DNA from: Pseudomonas sp. DC1.2
GTDB taxonomy: Bacteria; Pseudomonadota; Gammaproteobacteria; Pseudomonadales; Pseudomonadaceae
DNA: 64,000 nucleotides
Assembly: GCF_034351645.1 (NCBI RefSeq)
Contig: NZ_CP133782.1
Span: 1,059,001-1,123,000, forward strand
Direction: 5' to 3'
Shown piece after piece: positions 1 through 7,848 of the stretch. Positions within the stretch are counted from its first letter, which is position 1, and each line of letters opens with the position of its first letter. The notes under the pieces were generated by a model, which ran no database searches, was not told the DNA's origin, and saw only the letters and a list, made by a program, of their open reading frames with translations. Position numbers and translations under genes: made by a program.

Positions 1-233
1 CAGAGGACGGTCATTTGCAGGGTGGCGGCGGGCAGTACGGTCGTGCTGGTGAGGTTGAGGTCTTTGGCGGATATTTTGCCGTAATCGACTGTGCCGTTGC
101 CCGACAGGCTCGGGGTACAGGCGTTGGGGGTAATCACCCCTTTGACGGTCAGGTCGACGGTGGAGGCAGCGGACGCTGACGCGCAAGCGCCCAGCAGGAC
201 AGTGGTGGCGAGTGCGTAAAACGTAGTGTTCAT
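1..233 (-). CDS. DUF1120 domain protein, partial (C-terminus beyond left edge)
   Basis: The first 77 codons are visible, starting at ATG 231-233; the rest lies left of the window. A hydrophobic signal peptide ends near an ASA-type cleavage site. It is followed by the block TVDLTVKGVITPNAC and then DYGKISAKDL, which recur in the two upstream genes, so this is the third member of a tandem paralogue set. DUF1120 proteins are usually found in chaperone-usher fimbrial clusters (for example yhcF of E. coli). A secreted pilus subunit or pilus-associated role is therefore likely but not shown. It lies 38 bp after the second copy, in the same direction, so probably in one operon. Confidence 0.8.
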   Translation of the reverse strand, partial: MNTTFYALATTVLLGACASASAASTVDLTVKGVITPNACTPSLSGNGTVDYGKISAKDLNLTSTTVLPAATLQMTVL

Positions 234-271
234 GAAGATTGAGTTCCTTTCAAAAGGGGGGGCAAGGGGTG

Positions 272-889
272 TTACAGGTACGTCAGTTGCAACGTGGCTT
301 CGCCATCCAGCGGCACCTCGTCGATTAGCGTCAGGTCGTTGGTCGGGGCAATGTGCGTATAGAACCTGAGTTCAGCATCGAAGTTAGTCACGGCGATGGG
401 CGTCAGCGGGGGCGCCGCTGCAGAAATGGCGGTCAGCGCCGAATGCCCCAGAAATACTGAAGGTTGCCAGGTGGTGCCACCGTCGACCGAACTGATAGTT
501 CTTACCGACACGCCGTCGGCCACCGGGTTGTACAAGCCTAAACCGGTGCTGCCGAGTTTCTCGTTATTGGGCGTCATGCCCAGGCCATGCCAGTGGTCAT
601 AAAGGGCGGATGAGCCTGCGCGGTTATCAAGGGTGTTCAGCGTGAAGGCGGTCGGCCCTTCACAGCGCACACTCAGTTGCAGGGATTGCTGTGGCAGCGA
701 GGTGTAAACATCTGAGGTGAGCGCCTTGGCCGACAGTTTGCCGTAGTCGATCACCCCGCCATCGGAGAGCGCGGGGATGCACGCATTGGGGGTGATCGCG
801 CCTTTGATCGCCAAGTCTGCGGTGCTGGCAGCCAGCACTGAGGGTGCGACCAACAAGGCCGCGAGAAAGCGGCAATTAAACGTATTCAT
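272..889 (-). CDS. DUF1120 domain-containing secreted protein, copy 2
   Basis: A 205-residue protein with a signal peptide (about residues 1-20, ending VLAAS). It carries the paralogue block ADLAIKGAITPNAC, the DYGKLSAKAL motif, a second Cys in SVRCEG and the LNTLDNRAGSS segment. The two cysteines, about 40 residues apart, suggest one disulfide, as in fimbrial subunit folds. It has the typical length for DUF1120 proteins. It is the middle gene of three same-strand copies (25 bp after copy 1, 38 bp before copy 3). Function is inferred from family context (fimbria-associated), with no enzymatic motif seen. Confidence 0.85.
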   Translation of the reverse strand: MNTFNCRFLAALLVAPSVLAASTADLAIKGAITPNACIPALSDGGVIDYGKLSAKALTSDVYTSLPQQSLQLSVRCEGPTAFTLNTLDNRAGSSALYDHWHGLGMTPNNEKLGSTGLGLYNPVADGVSVRTISSVDGGTTWQPSVFLGHSALTAISAAAPPLTPIAVTNFDAELRFYTHIAPTNDLTLIDEVPLDGEATLQLTYL

Positions 890-914
890 CGTGGAAGGAG
901 CCTTGTGGGTGGCG

Positions 915-1541
915 TTACAGGTATTTCAATTCAAGCGTGGCCGAGCCATCGAGAAGCACTTCATCCGTCAGGTCCAGGTTATTGGCGCCGGCGATGAAGG
1001 TCTGGAGTTTCAGGTCGACAGTGACTTGTTTGAGGGCAATCGGTGCCCATGCTCCTGTCGATTTGTCACCAAAGCCGGCATAGCGCCCCGGCGGCAATTG
1101 GGAGTCGTCCAATAGGTCCCACCAGGTGCTTCCATCCGCAGACTCCAGCACCGTGGTGGGCGCGCCATCGGCGACGGCGTTGATCATGCGGAACGCAAAG
1201 GCGCCCAGTTTCTGGTTGCTGTTGATCAGGCCCAGACCGAAGCTTCCGAGTGTCGAAGAGCCTGCTCGATTGTCGATCGTATAGAGGGAGAAAGTGGTGA
1301 GACCCTCACAGAACACGCTGAGTTGTTGAGTGCGTTCAAGCAGCTCGGTGTGGTTCGCGGGATTGAGGTCTTTAGCCGAGATCTTGCCGTGGTCGATCAC
1401 CCCGCTCTCGGACAAAGTTGGCAGGCAGGCGTTTGGCGTAATCAGGCCTTTTACCGCGAGGTCAACGCTACTGGCGGCAAAAATCGGGGTGGTGTGACTG
1501 AGGATCAGGGCGCCGGTTAGGACGATCAGGTGTTTGTTCAT
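915..1541 (-). CDS. DUF1120 domain-containing secreted protein, copy 1
   Basis: A 208-residue protein beginning at ATG 1539-1541. A longer reading from 1577 adds 12 residues before the lysine-containing signal peptide and is less likely. The signal peptide (MNKHLIVLTGALIL...FAAS) is followed by VDLAVKGLITPNAC, DHGKISAKDL, a second Cys in SVFCEGL and YTIDNRAGSS, all shared with the two downstream copies. It is the promoter-proximal gene of the set, with about 500 bp of noncoding DNA upstream separating it from divergent regulators. It is probably an exported fimbria-associated subunit; its exact role is unknown. Confidence 0.85.
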   Translation of the reverse strand: MNKHLIVLTGALILSHTTPIFAASSVDLAVKGLITPNACLPTLSESGVIDHGKISAKDLNPANHTELLERTQQLSVFCEGLTTFSLYTIDNRAGSSTLGSFGLGLINSNQKLGAFAFRMINAVADGAPTTVLESADGSTWWDLLDDSQLPPGRYAGFGDKSTGAWAPIALKQVTVDLKLQTFIAGANNLDLTDEVLLDGSATLELKYL

Positions 1542-2043
1542 GGTGTTTATGTCCGTTGTAAGGCCATTGACCGGCAACCCACCCGGCGAACGCCTGGTGG
1601 TGCAGCGTGGGTATGGACTGAAAGCGCTGTGGTTGGATTCATGGCGACGTTCTGAAGCCTCGTCTCATGCCCCCCTCTAGCAGTGAGGAGGAAATTTAGC
1701 GGTAGTCGGGTACGGGGGAAATACAACTATTACGACAAAGCGCCGATCAGGCGCTGGTTTCTGTCTGAGACGAATTCAGTGGCAAGACGCAGGGACCAAG
1801 ACAACTCCGCCCCTTGCGTCTCGGTCAGGAAGGCTCCTCGAAAGGCTGTTTTTCGTACTAGTTGTATCGTGCGGGTCTGTTCTCGTGGCTATTTTTTATG
1901 GGTGAAAAATAGGCACAAGAATGGTCTGCGTCGCCTCTTTTGAGGTGTCGTTGGCTTTAGCCGTCATGGTCGAAGTGGGCACCTGATACCGGTGCCGTTC
2001 ACTGGAGCCTGACGAACCGCTTGGTGCATGTGAGGTGCCCAGC
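1542..2043. promoter_or_regulatory. Divergent intergenic region between DUF1120 genes and response regulators
   Basis: About 500 bp with no convincing gene. It must hold promoters for the leftward DUF1120 set and the rightward receiver-Hpt gene. Visible structure includes an AT-rich hairpin at 1889-1912 (arms CTATTTTT / AAAAATAG) and a short GCGCC...GGCGC hairpin near 1740-1754. The region is less GC-rich than its surroundings. No specific operator could be assigned by eye. Confidence 0.4.
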
Positions 2044-2874
2044 ATGTCCGCAGATTTTTCTGTCAATGGTTCACGGCCGCCATGGTCCATCCCCAGGCTC
2101 CAGGTGGCGCATTCGGACTATCCAAGGGTGTTGGTGGTGGAAGATCACTCGCCCTACCGAGTGCTGTTAGGCGCGATGCTGAGCACGCTTGAAGTTCGCC
2201 ATGAGCTGGTGGTCGACGGCCAGGCCGCTCTGAATGCCCTGGGTCTGCGGCACTTTGACTTGGTGATCAGCGACTGCCAGATGCCGGTCATGGACGGTTA
2301 TCACATGGCCCGGGAAGTTCGTCGTCTTGAACGTGTGTCGGGCAGCCCGCCGATTTCGATTGTTGCGTTGACGAGCTGTCGCGGCTGGCAGGCCGCTCAG
2401 GCCTGTCTGGACGCGGGGATGAACGCCTGGGTACTCAAACCCCTGACCTTGGATCGATTGCACAAGGTTTTGCAGTGCTGGCTGCCAGCCGGAAAACTCA
2501 TTCCTGCCATCGGGGCGACGGTCGCCTTGCCCCAGTCAAAATCACCGCCCTGCATGCCCGATCGCGCCAGTCTGATACGGAACTTCGGCTGTGGGCAGGC
2601 GCTGGATCAAATCCTCAGTACGTTGCTCCATGAAGCCAATGAAGACATGACGGTGTTGGCCCGTGCTCAACGGGCACAGGACATCCGCTTAACCGCCGAC
2701 CGCCTGCATCGCCTGGTCGGCAGTGTGGCCTTTTTGGGGGCCAGCGATTTGGAACTGCGGGGTGTGGCGTTGATCGCCTCTGTCCGCACCTCGGGGGTCG
2801 TCGCCAACAAAGAAGCGTTGACGGATTTTTACCGTGACCTGAGGGCGTGTCTCGGTTATCTGTCTGGCCTTTAA
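2044..2874 (+). CDS. Orphan response regulator with receiver and Hpt domains
   Basis: A 276-residue protein. ATG 2044 is chosen because GAGG lies 8 bases upstream; a GTG at 2035 is the alternative. The receiver domain covers about residues 27-147, with the acidic pair ED (33-34), phospho-acceptor Asp77 (SDCQMPVMDGY), Thr110 and Lys132 (LKP), all intact. A C-terminal Hpt domain has phosphorylatable His222 in DRLHRLVGS. This REC-Hpt order matches the C-terminal part of BvgS/EvgS-type hybrid kinases, but no histidine kinase precedes it. It would serve as a phosphorelay intermediate. A NarL-type regulator follows, so phosphate probably flows to that protein. It is divergent from DUF1120 genes, which suggests fimbrial control, as with Roc or Rcs systems of P. 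aeruginosa cup loci. Confidence 0.85.
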   Translation: MSADFSVNGSRPPWSIPRLQVAHSDYPRVLVVEDHSPYRVLLGAMLSTLEVRHELVVDGQAALNALGLRHFDLVISDCQMPVMDGYHMAREVRRLERVSGSPPISIVALTSCRGWQAAQACLDAGMNAWVLKPLTLDRLHKVLQCWLPAGKLIPAIGATVALPQSKSPPCMPDRASLIRNFGCGQALDQILSTLLHEANEDMTVLARAQRAQDIRLTADRLHRLVGSVAFLGASDLELRGVALIASVRTSGVVANKEALTDFYRDLRACLGYLSGL

Positions 2875-3067
2875 GTTTTTTCTGAAAGATTTTGTCCATC
2901 AGCCTTGTAGGGTTTGGGTGTAGTTTTTTTCTTTTTATTTTGTAGGCTTCACGCCGGTCGTCCGCAAACACGGGGAACGGTGTCGCCAGCCCTGCCTAGA
3001 GCGGTTGTCGCTGCAAGCAGGCACGGGTACTTTGCACAGATTCAAATTGCCATCAGAGTGCTTTCAA

Positions 3068-3703
3068 ATGCTTCGCGTAATCATTGCTGACGATCATCCT
3101 CTTGTCCGCATCGGACAAAGAGTGGTGATCGAGGCAAACGGCAGGTGTTCGGTGGTGGGTGAAGCCGATGGCCCTGACCAGTTGTTGAGCCTGATGCAGG
3201 CGATGGCTTGCGATGTGCTGGTGACCGACTTTGCCATGCCCGGCAATCGCCAGGCTGACGGCTACGGACTGTTGAGTCTGTTGGAGCGCCTGTACCCGCA
3301 GGTGCCGGTCATCTTGGTCACGATGATGGCCAATGTCTCGATCCTGCGCGCTTCCTTCGCCCATGGCGCCAAGGCGATTGTCGCCAAGAGCGCGTCCGCC
3401 CGGGAGCTGCCCTTGGCCATACGGGCGGTTAGCGAAGGAAAAACCTTTATCAGCGAGTGCTTGCGCCTGCAATTGGTCGAGGCCGGCACTGGCGATCAAT
3501 CACGTGTTCCGCAACTGTCTGGCAAGGAGCGCGAAGTCGTGCGCATGCTGGCCAGCGGCATGACCGTCAGCCAAATTGCCGCGCGAGTCAATCGCAGTAT
3601 TTCCACCATCAGCAAGCAGAAATGCACGGCGATGAACCGGTTGTGTATTTCCACTGACGTGGACTTGTTCGCCTATGCGCGCAGCAGCGGAATGGTGCCG
3701 TAG
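3068..3703 (+). CDS. NarL/LuxR-family response regulator (BvgA/EvgA/RcsB-like)
   Basis: A 211-residue protein starting at ATG 3068, immediately before the receiver core (LRVIIADDHPLVRIG); an upstream TTG at 3005 would add 21 unlikely residues. The receiver covers about residues 1-120, with Asp8-Asp9, phospho-acceptor Asp54, Thr85 and Lys107 all present. The LuxR-type helix-turn-helix is at about 147-211 (LSGKEREVVRMLASGMTVSQIA). It lies 193 bp after the receiver-Hpt gene in the same direction. The likely role is DNA-binding output of that relay, regulating the divergent DUF1120 genes; this is inference from context. Confidence 0.88.
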   Translation: MLRVIIADDHPLVRIGQRVVIEANGRCSVVGEADGPDQLLSLMQAMACDVLVTDFAMPGNRQADGYGLLSLLERLYPQVPVILVTMMANVSILRASFAHGAKAIVAKSASARELPLAIRAVSEGKTFISECLRLQLVEAGTGDQSRVPQLSGKEREVVRMLASGMTVSQIAARVNRSISTISKQKCTAMNRLCISTDVDLFAYARSSGMVP

Positions 3704-3806
3704 TGTCAGGACCTGCGCCGTATATTCGCCTCACAAATGTCGATAGTGTTCCCCAGGCCTTCGGCCTATCGTGCCACTCCCGCCCGCCACTTTAAGGAGC
3801 CCCGCA

Positions 3807-4277
3807 ATGAGTGATGCCCATAACGCGTTGATCACCGAGTTCTACACTGCCTTCCAACGGCTGGACGCTGAGGCCATGAGCGCCTGCTATACCGATGACG
3901 TGCTGTTCAGTGACCCCGCGTTCGGCGAGTTACGTGGGCGCGACGCCGGCGATATGTGGCGCATGCTGGCTACTCGCGCTAAAAAATTCTCGCTGACCTT
4001 CGACAACGTCCGCACCGACGAGCTTACTGGCGACGCTCACTGGGTGGCGACTTACCTGTTCAGTCAGACCGGCAACACGGTGGTCAATGACATTCAGGCC
4101 CGCTTCGTCTTTCGCGACGGCAAGATCTGCGAGCATCACGACAACTTCGATTTGTGGCGTTGGTCGCGTCAGGCGTTGGGCACCAAAGGTCTGTTGCTGG
4201 GCTGGACGCCCTTGGTGAGAAACGCCGTTCGCGCGCAGGCCTTGAAAGGGCTGAAGGCGTTTCAAGCCAGTCGCTGA
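3807..4277 (+). CDS. Nuclear transport factor 2 (SnoaL-like) family protein
   Basis: A 156-residue protein with a good ribosome binding site (AAGGAG, 3793-3798) before ATG 3807. The NTF2/SnoaL cone fold is suggested by [34 protein letters not shown] at the N-terminus and the WVATYLF and [10 protein letters not shown] strands later. Members bind small hydrophobic ligands or act as isomerases or hydrolases. No substrate can be assigned. It stands between the response regulators and a GIY-YIG gene on the same strand, probably as a separate small unit. Confidence 0.8.
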   Translation: MSDAHNALITEFYTAFQRLDAEAMSACYTDDVLFSDPAFGELRGRDAGDMWRMLATRAKKFSLTFDNVRTDELTGDAHWVATYLFSQTGNTVVNDIQARFVFRDGKICEHHDNFDLWRWSRQALGTKGLLLGWTPLVRNAVRAQALKGLKAFQASR

Positions 4278-4317
4278 TAAGATCGCGGCTTGTCTTCCTT
4301 CAAGCCTTGATCGTCAC

Positions 4318-4629
4318 ATGAACACCCCCAGCGCAATCTCCTCAGACACCGACAAACCGGTGAGCAAACCCTGGTTCGTCTACCTCGTCCGGGCGGCCAA
4401 CGGTTCGCTCTACTGCGGGATCAGCGACGATCCTGTTCGCCGCTTCGCCACTCACCAGCGTGGCAAGGGCGCACGCTTTTTCTTGTCCAGCCCTGCGGTG
4501 GCACTGGTCTATACCGAAGTCTGCTGTGACAAAAGTGAAGCGTTGCGACAGGAGCGGCTGATCAAAAAACTCAAGAAAAGCGCCAAGGAATGTTTGGTGG
4601 CGAGTGCCGCCGCAGCCTTATCAATCTGA
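4318..4629 (+). CDS. GIY-YIG nuclease family protein (UPF0213/YhbQ type)
   Basis: A 103-residue single-domain protein. The GIY-YIG core appears as [18 protein letters not shown], followed by the catalytic Arg region ([18 protein letters not shown]) and Glu in [14 protein letters not shown]. The length fits the small stand-alone YhbQ-like group, thought to act on DNA. It starts at ATG 4318, 40 bp after the NTF2-like gene. A perfect 11-bp inverted repeat overlaps its stop codon. Confidence 0.88.
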   Translation: MNTPSAISSDTDKPVSKPWFVYLVRAANGSLYCGISDDPVRRFATHQRGKGARFFLSSPAVALVYTEVCCDKSEALRQERLIKKLKKSAKECLVASAAAALSI

Positions 4630-4653
4630 CTGATAACCCCCCATCAGTCAGAT
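4624..4653 (+). terminator. Hairpin overlapping the GIY-YIG stop codon
   Basis: Arms 4624-4634 and 4643-4653 are perfect 11-bp complements (ATCTGACTGAT / ATCAGTCAGAT) with an 8-base C-rich loop. The stop codon lies inside the first arm. No T-run follows, so this may stabilise the 3' end or act as a weak terminator and is not a classical intrinsic terminator. Confidence 0.45.
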
Positions 4654-4718
4654 GGGTAGGCCGCTAACCGATTGCGCGATAAGCTGCCGGCTCTTTTAAG
4701 CGTGTCACGGAGCCGAGC

Positions 4719-5654
4719 ATGTCCGAGTTGATCCTGCATCATTACCCGACGTCCCCATTCGCTGAAAAGGCGCGTTTGCTGTTGGGCTTCAAGGGCTTGT
4801 CATGGCGCTCGGTGATGATCTCGCCCGTGATGCCAAAGCCCGACCTCACGGCGTTGACCGGTGGTTACCGCAAGACCCCGGTGTTGCAGATCGGTGCTGA
4901 CATTTATTGTGATACGGCGCTGATTGCCCGACGCCTGGAGCAGGAAAAGGCGCTACCTGCATTCTTCCCGACAGGTCAGGAAATGATCACGGCAACGTTC
5001 GCCGCGTGGGTGGACTCGGTGGTGTTTCAGCACGCGGTCAGTCTGGTATTCCAGCCGGAATCGGTAGCGGTGCGTTTCGGCAAGTTGTCACCAGAAGCGA
5101 TCAAGGGGTTCATGGCCGATCGTGCCGGCTTGTTCAGCGGCGGTACGGCAACCCGTTTGTCTGCCGAACAGGCCAGGCACCAATGGCCGACGCTGATGGC
5201 GCGGCTGGAGCAGCAACTTCAGCGCGAGCAGGGTGACTTCCTGTTCGGCGAACCATCGATTGCCGACTTTTCCTTGGCGCATTGCCTGTGGTTCCTCAAG
5301 GCAACGCCCGTGACTTCACCGTGGGTTGATGCTTATCCGGCGGTGTTGGCGTGGTTTGGTCGGGTGATGGGTTTTGGTCATGGCGCGTTCAGCGAAATGA
5401 GTGCCGAAGAGGCGCTGGAGGTGGCGCGCCAAGCGACGCCGGCGGCGTTGCCCGATGAAGCATTTGATGAGCCTAACGGCGTTGAGCTCGGCCAGCAGGT
5501 GGTGATCGCCGCCACGGACTACGGGGTTGATCCGGTGGCCGGTGAGCTGGTGTTTGCGGGGCGTGAGGAATTGATTCTGCGGCGTGAAGACGAACGAGCG
5601 GGCGTGGTGCATGTACACTTTCCGCGCTTTGGGTTTCGCCTCGAAAAACGCTGA
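4719..5654 (+). CDS. Glutathione S-transferase family protein
   Basis: A 311-residue protein. The N-terminal thioredoxin-like GST domain covers about residues 1-80 (LILHHYPTSPFAEKARLLLGF, the active-site TSPFAEK and the KTPVLQIG cis-Pro segment). An all-helical C-terminal GST domain follows (about 95-225, with FLFGEPSIADFSLAHCLWFL). An extra domain of about 80 residues at the C-terminus is not typical of short GSTs. It is likely a glutathione-dependent detoxification or reductase enzyme; the substrate is unknown. GGAG precedes ATG 4719. Confidence 0.88.
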   Translation: MSELILHHYPTSPFAEKARLLLGFKGLSWRSVMISPVMPKPDLTALTGGYRKTPVLQIGADIYCDTALIARRLEQEKALPAFFPTGQEMITATFAAWVDSVVFQHAVSLVFQPESVAVRFGKLSPEAIKGFMADRAGLFSGGTATRLSAEQARHQWPTLMARLEQQLQREQGDFLFGEPSIADFSLAHCLWFLKATPVTSPWVDAYPAVLAWFGRVMGFGHGAFSEMSAEEALEVARQATPAALPDEAFDEPNGVELGQQVVIAATDYGVDPVAGELVFAGREELILRREDERAGVVHVHFPRFGFRLEKR

Positions 5655-5657
5655 CGT

Positions 5658-5697
5658 AAACAGTGCTGGGGCGAGCAGGCTCGCCCCAGCACTGTTT
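5658..5697. terminator. Strong bidirectional terminator between GST and glutaredoxin genes
   Basis: A perfect 18-bp stem: arms 5658-5675 and 5680-5697 with the 4-base loop CAGG. AAA at the left end and TTT at the right end make it work in either direction. It sits between convergent genes and covers the first two bases of the glutaredoxin stop codon. The arm core GGGGCGAG...CTCGCCCC resembles the genus's REP-type palindromes. Confidence 0.8.
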
Positions 5698-6046
5698 ATT
5701 TGATGGCCGCTAGAATCGCATCCGGGTCATACCCGCGAATCAATGTTCCGTTCACATCAATCAGCGGAATCCCGCGCCCGCCCAAGGCCTCATAGGCCTT
5801 GCGCGCTTGGGCATCCTTCTCGATATCGAATTCCTTGTACGGAATGCCTTTCTGATCGAGAAAGCGTCGTGTCAGTTTGCAGTAGCCGCACCAGTCGGTG
5901 GCGTAGAGCACAACGCTGGCCCTGGCTTGGGTCTGCTCGGACACGCCCTGCGCTGGGTGAATGAGGCGCTCGATCTTGCCCCAGTTCTGATAAACCACGA
6001 CCACCAGCAAGATCAGCAGGAATTTCTTCAGTACGCCGTTAAGCAT
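5696..6046 (-). CDS. Membrane-anchored glutaredoxin family protein
   Basis: A 116-residue protein with an N-terminal membrane segment (about residues 7-20, KKFLLILLVVVVYQNW), then a glutaredoxin domain with the redox motif CGYC (ATDWCGYCKLTRRFL). The GIPLIDV cis-Pro motif and GYDP glutathione-site region follow. It is probably a thiol-disulfide oxidoreductase tethered to the inner membrane; which side the domain faces cannot be read from sequence alone. The start codon overlaps the ndpA stop (TGATG), so it is translationally coupled to ndpA. Confidence 0.88.
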   Translation of the reverse strand: MLNGVLKKFLLILLVVVVYQNWGKIERLIHPAQGVSEQTQARASVVLYATDWCGYCKLTRRFLDQKGIPYKEFDIEKDAQARKAYEALGGRGIPLIDVNGTLIRGYDPDAILAAIK

Positions 6047-7050
6047 CAGTTGCGTCGCTTGAGCTGGTCGGTCAATTGGGTCGGCAAGCCCTTGATGATC
6101 AGCGTGCCGGCTTCTTCGTCGTATTCGATCTTGGAGCCCAGCAGGTGCGCTTCGAAGCTGATGGACAGGCCTTCGGCGCGACCGGTGAAGCGGCGGAACT
6201 GGTTCAGGGTGCGTTTGTCTGCCGGGATCTCCGGTGACAGGCCGTAGTCCTTGTTGCGGATGTGATCGTAAAAGGCCTTCGGGCGCTCTTCATCGATCAG
6301 CTCGGACAACGCTTCAAGGCCCATCGGCTCGCCGAGTTTGGCCTGGCTGCTGGCGTAGTCCACCAAGGTTTTGGTTTTCTCGCGTGCGGACTCTTCCGGC
6401 AGGTCTTCGCTTTCGACGAAGTCACTGAAGGCTTTGAGCAGCGTGCGGGTTTCGCCGGGACCGTCGACACCTTCCTGGCAGCCGATGAAGTCGCGGAAAT
6501 ACTCCGAAACTTTTTTACCGTTCTTGCCTTTGATGAACGAAATGTATTGCTTGGACTGCTTGTTGTTCTGCCACTCGGACACGTTGATCCGAGCTGCCAG
6601 GTGCAGTTGGCCCAAGTCCAGGTGCCGGGACGGTGTCACATCGAGTTGGTCGGTCACGGCAACTCCCTCGCTGTGGTGCAGCAGAGCAATCGCCAGGTAA
6701 TCGGTCATGCCTTGCTGGTAGTGCGCGAACAGCACGTGGCCGCCGACCGAGAGGTTCGACTCTTCCATCAGTTTTTGCAGATGTTCCACTGCCACTCGAC
6801 TGAACGCGGTGAAATCCTTGCCGCCGTCGAGATATTCCTTCAGCCAGCCGCTGAAAGGATGCGCCCCCGACTCGGCATGGAAGAAACCCCAGGCCTTGCC
6901 TTGTTTGGCGTTGTAGCTCTCGTTGAGGTCGGCAAGCATGTTCTCGATCGCGCTCGACTCGGCGAGTTCGGAGTCGCGGGCGTGAAGCACTGCGGGTGTG
7001 CCGTCGGGTTTTTTGTCGATCAGGTGGACGATGCAATGACGGATCGGCAT
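6046..7050 (-). CDS. ndpA: Nucleoid-associated protein NdpA/YejK
   Basis: A 334-residue protein, full length for the NdpA/YejK family. The N-terminus ([20 protein letters not shown]) and the C-terminal [20 protein letters not shown] segment are typical. It binds chromosomal DNA as a nucleoid component. It is the first gene of a two-gene unit with the glutaredoxin gene and diverges from the HU-type gene hupN, so two nucleoid proteins are neighbours, as in other Pseudomonas. Confidence 0.93.
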   Translation of the reverse strand: MPIRHCIVHLIDKKPDGTPAVLHARDSELAESSAIENMLADLNESYNAKQGKAWGFFHAESGAHPFSGWLKEYLDGGKDFTAFSRVAVEHLQKLMEESNLSVGGHVLFAHYQQGMTDYLAIALLHHSEGVAVTDQLDVTPSRHLDLGQLHLAARINVSEWQNNKQSKQYISFIKGKNGKKVSEYFRDFIGCQEGVDGPGETRTLLKAFSDFVESEDLPEESAREKTKTLVDYASSQAKLGEPMGLEALSELIDEERPKAFYDHIRNKDYGLSPEIPADKRTLNQFRRFTGRAEGLSISFEAHLLGSKIEYDEEAGTLIIKGLPTQLTDQLKRRN

Positions 7051-7445
7051 GGGCTTCTCGGCTGATTGAAGAGAGGAGGGCGTGCTCCCCGAAAAAGCGC
7101 TCAGTGTACCGCAACCACTGGTTTTGGCGCGGGGCGGAGGGTAATTTGCGGCCAGGTGACGGTCCTTATGCAGTTTTTTCCCGGTTTAGAGCAATAAAGC
7201 TGACCAAATGGGTAGCTAGAGGCGGATATTTCCCCGTCTCTGTGCTAGTTTTGCCCCGTCTTACGCGAAGTCACTGCGTTAAGCGTGCATTCAGCATTTG
7301 TCAGGTCGAACCAAACCCTGATTTCGGCATCTATAACCCCGACTCGTCGTTGTTATGGCCGAGGGTGCCAGATCCAGAAGATCGGGCTCGATGGCTGACA
7401 CTGCACTCTGCAATCCATATGAATTTGATAGGGAAGGAACACTAC
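7051..7445. promoter_or_regulatory. Divergent ndpA / hupN intergenic region
   Basis: About 395 bp without a gene, lying between the ndpA start and hupN start. It must contain both promoters. The long leader before hupN and the AAGGA ribosome site at 7433-7437 are visible. No confident -10/-35 pair was picked by eye, and reading frames here run into hupN but lack a coding signal. Confidence 0.35.
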
Positions 7446-7727
7446 ATGGCTCTTACTAAAGACCAACTGATCGCCGATATCGCTGAAGCTATCGACGCGC
7501 CAAAAACCACCGCGCGTAACGCTCTGGACCAACTGGGCCAAATCGTTGCCGATCAGCTGGAAAACGGCGGCGAAATCACCCTGCCGGGTATCGGCAAGCT
7601 GAAAGTGACTGAGCGTCCTGCCCGTACTGGCCGCAACCCTTCGACTGGCGCTGCCATCGAAATCGCTGCCAAGAAAGTGATCAAGCTGGTTGTGGCCAAA
7701 GGCCTGACCGACGCTGTTAACAAGTAA
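7446..7727 (+). CDS. hupN: HU family DNA-binding protein HupN
   Basis: A 93-residue HU-type protein. It begins MALTKDQLIADIAEAID. The DNA-binding arm is ITLPGIGKLKVTERPARTGRNPSTGAAIEI, with the RNPSTG signature that contacts the minor groove. HU dimers bend and compact DNA. ATG 7446 is preceded by GGGAAGGA. An in-frame extension far upstream lacks coding character. The position next to ndpA matches hupN of P. putida, hence the symbol; a plain HU label is the safe fallback. A strong terminator follows. Confidence 0.93.
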   Translation: MALTKDQLIADIAEAIDAPKTTARNALDQLGQIVADQLENGGEITLPGIGKLKVTERPARTGRNPSTGAAIEIAAKKVIKLVVAKGLTDAVNK

Positions 7728-7736
7728 GACTTGTTA

Positions 7737-7777
7737 TAAAAAAACCGTGCTCCGGAGCAATCCGGGCACGGTTTTTT
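7737..7777 (+). terminator. Intrinsic terminator of hupN
   Basis: A-run, then a GC-rich hairpin (CCGTGCTCCGGA, loop GCAA, TCCGGGCACGG with one bulge) followed by seven T residues, starting 10 bases after the hupN stop codon. Confidence 0.88.
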
Positions 7778-7810
7778 TGTGTCTGCGATTTATCACCGGC
7801 ACCGACCAAC

Positions 7811-7836
7811 GTGGGCGCGAGCTTGCTCGCTCCCAC
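7811..7836. repeat. REP-type palindrome
   Basis: A near-perfect palindrome (GTGGGCGCGAGCTTGC / TCGCTCCCAC) between hupN and rlmF. The same GTGGGAGC...GCTCCCAC ends occur at 12081-12164 and 21662-21749 in this window, consistent with Pseudomonas repetitive extragenic palindromes. Confidence 0.75.
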
Positions 7837-7848
7837 CGTTGGGCTGCG

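Noticed and set aside
1683..1943. An 86-codon plus-strand frame from a GTG in the DUF1120/regulator gap
   Set aside because: Very basic composition, no ribosome site and no recognisable family. The region is AT-richer regulatory DNA with hairpins.
4719..5654. Possible fusion of GST with a separate C-terminal domain
   Set aside because: The extra C-terminal region of about 80 residues is noted in the annotation, but no second domain could be named, so no fusion claim is made.
6262..7065. A 267-codon plus-strand frame opposite ndpA
   Set aside because: Shadow of ndpA in the complementary codon register. No motifs or ribosome site.
7051..7445. N-terminal extension of hupN back to 6996
   Set aside because: HU proteins are about 90 residues, and ATG 7446 has a good ribosome site; the extension would be non-homologous.
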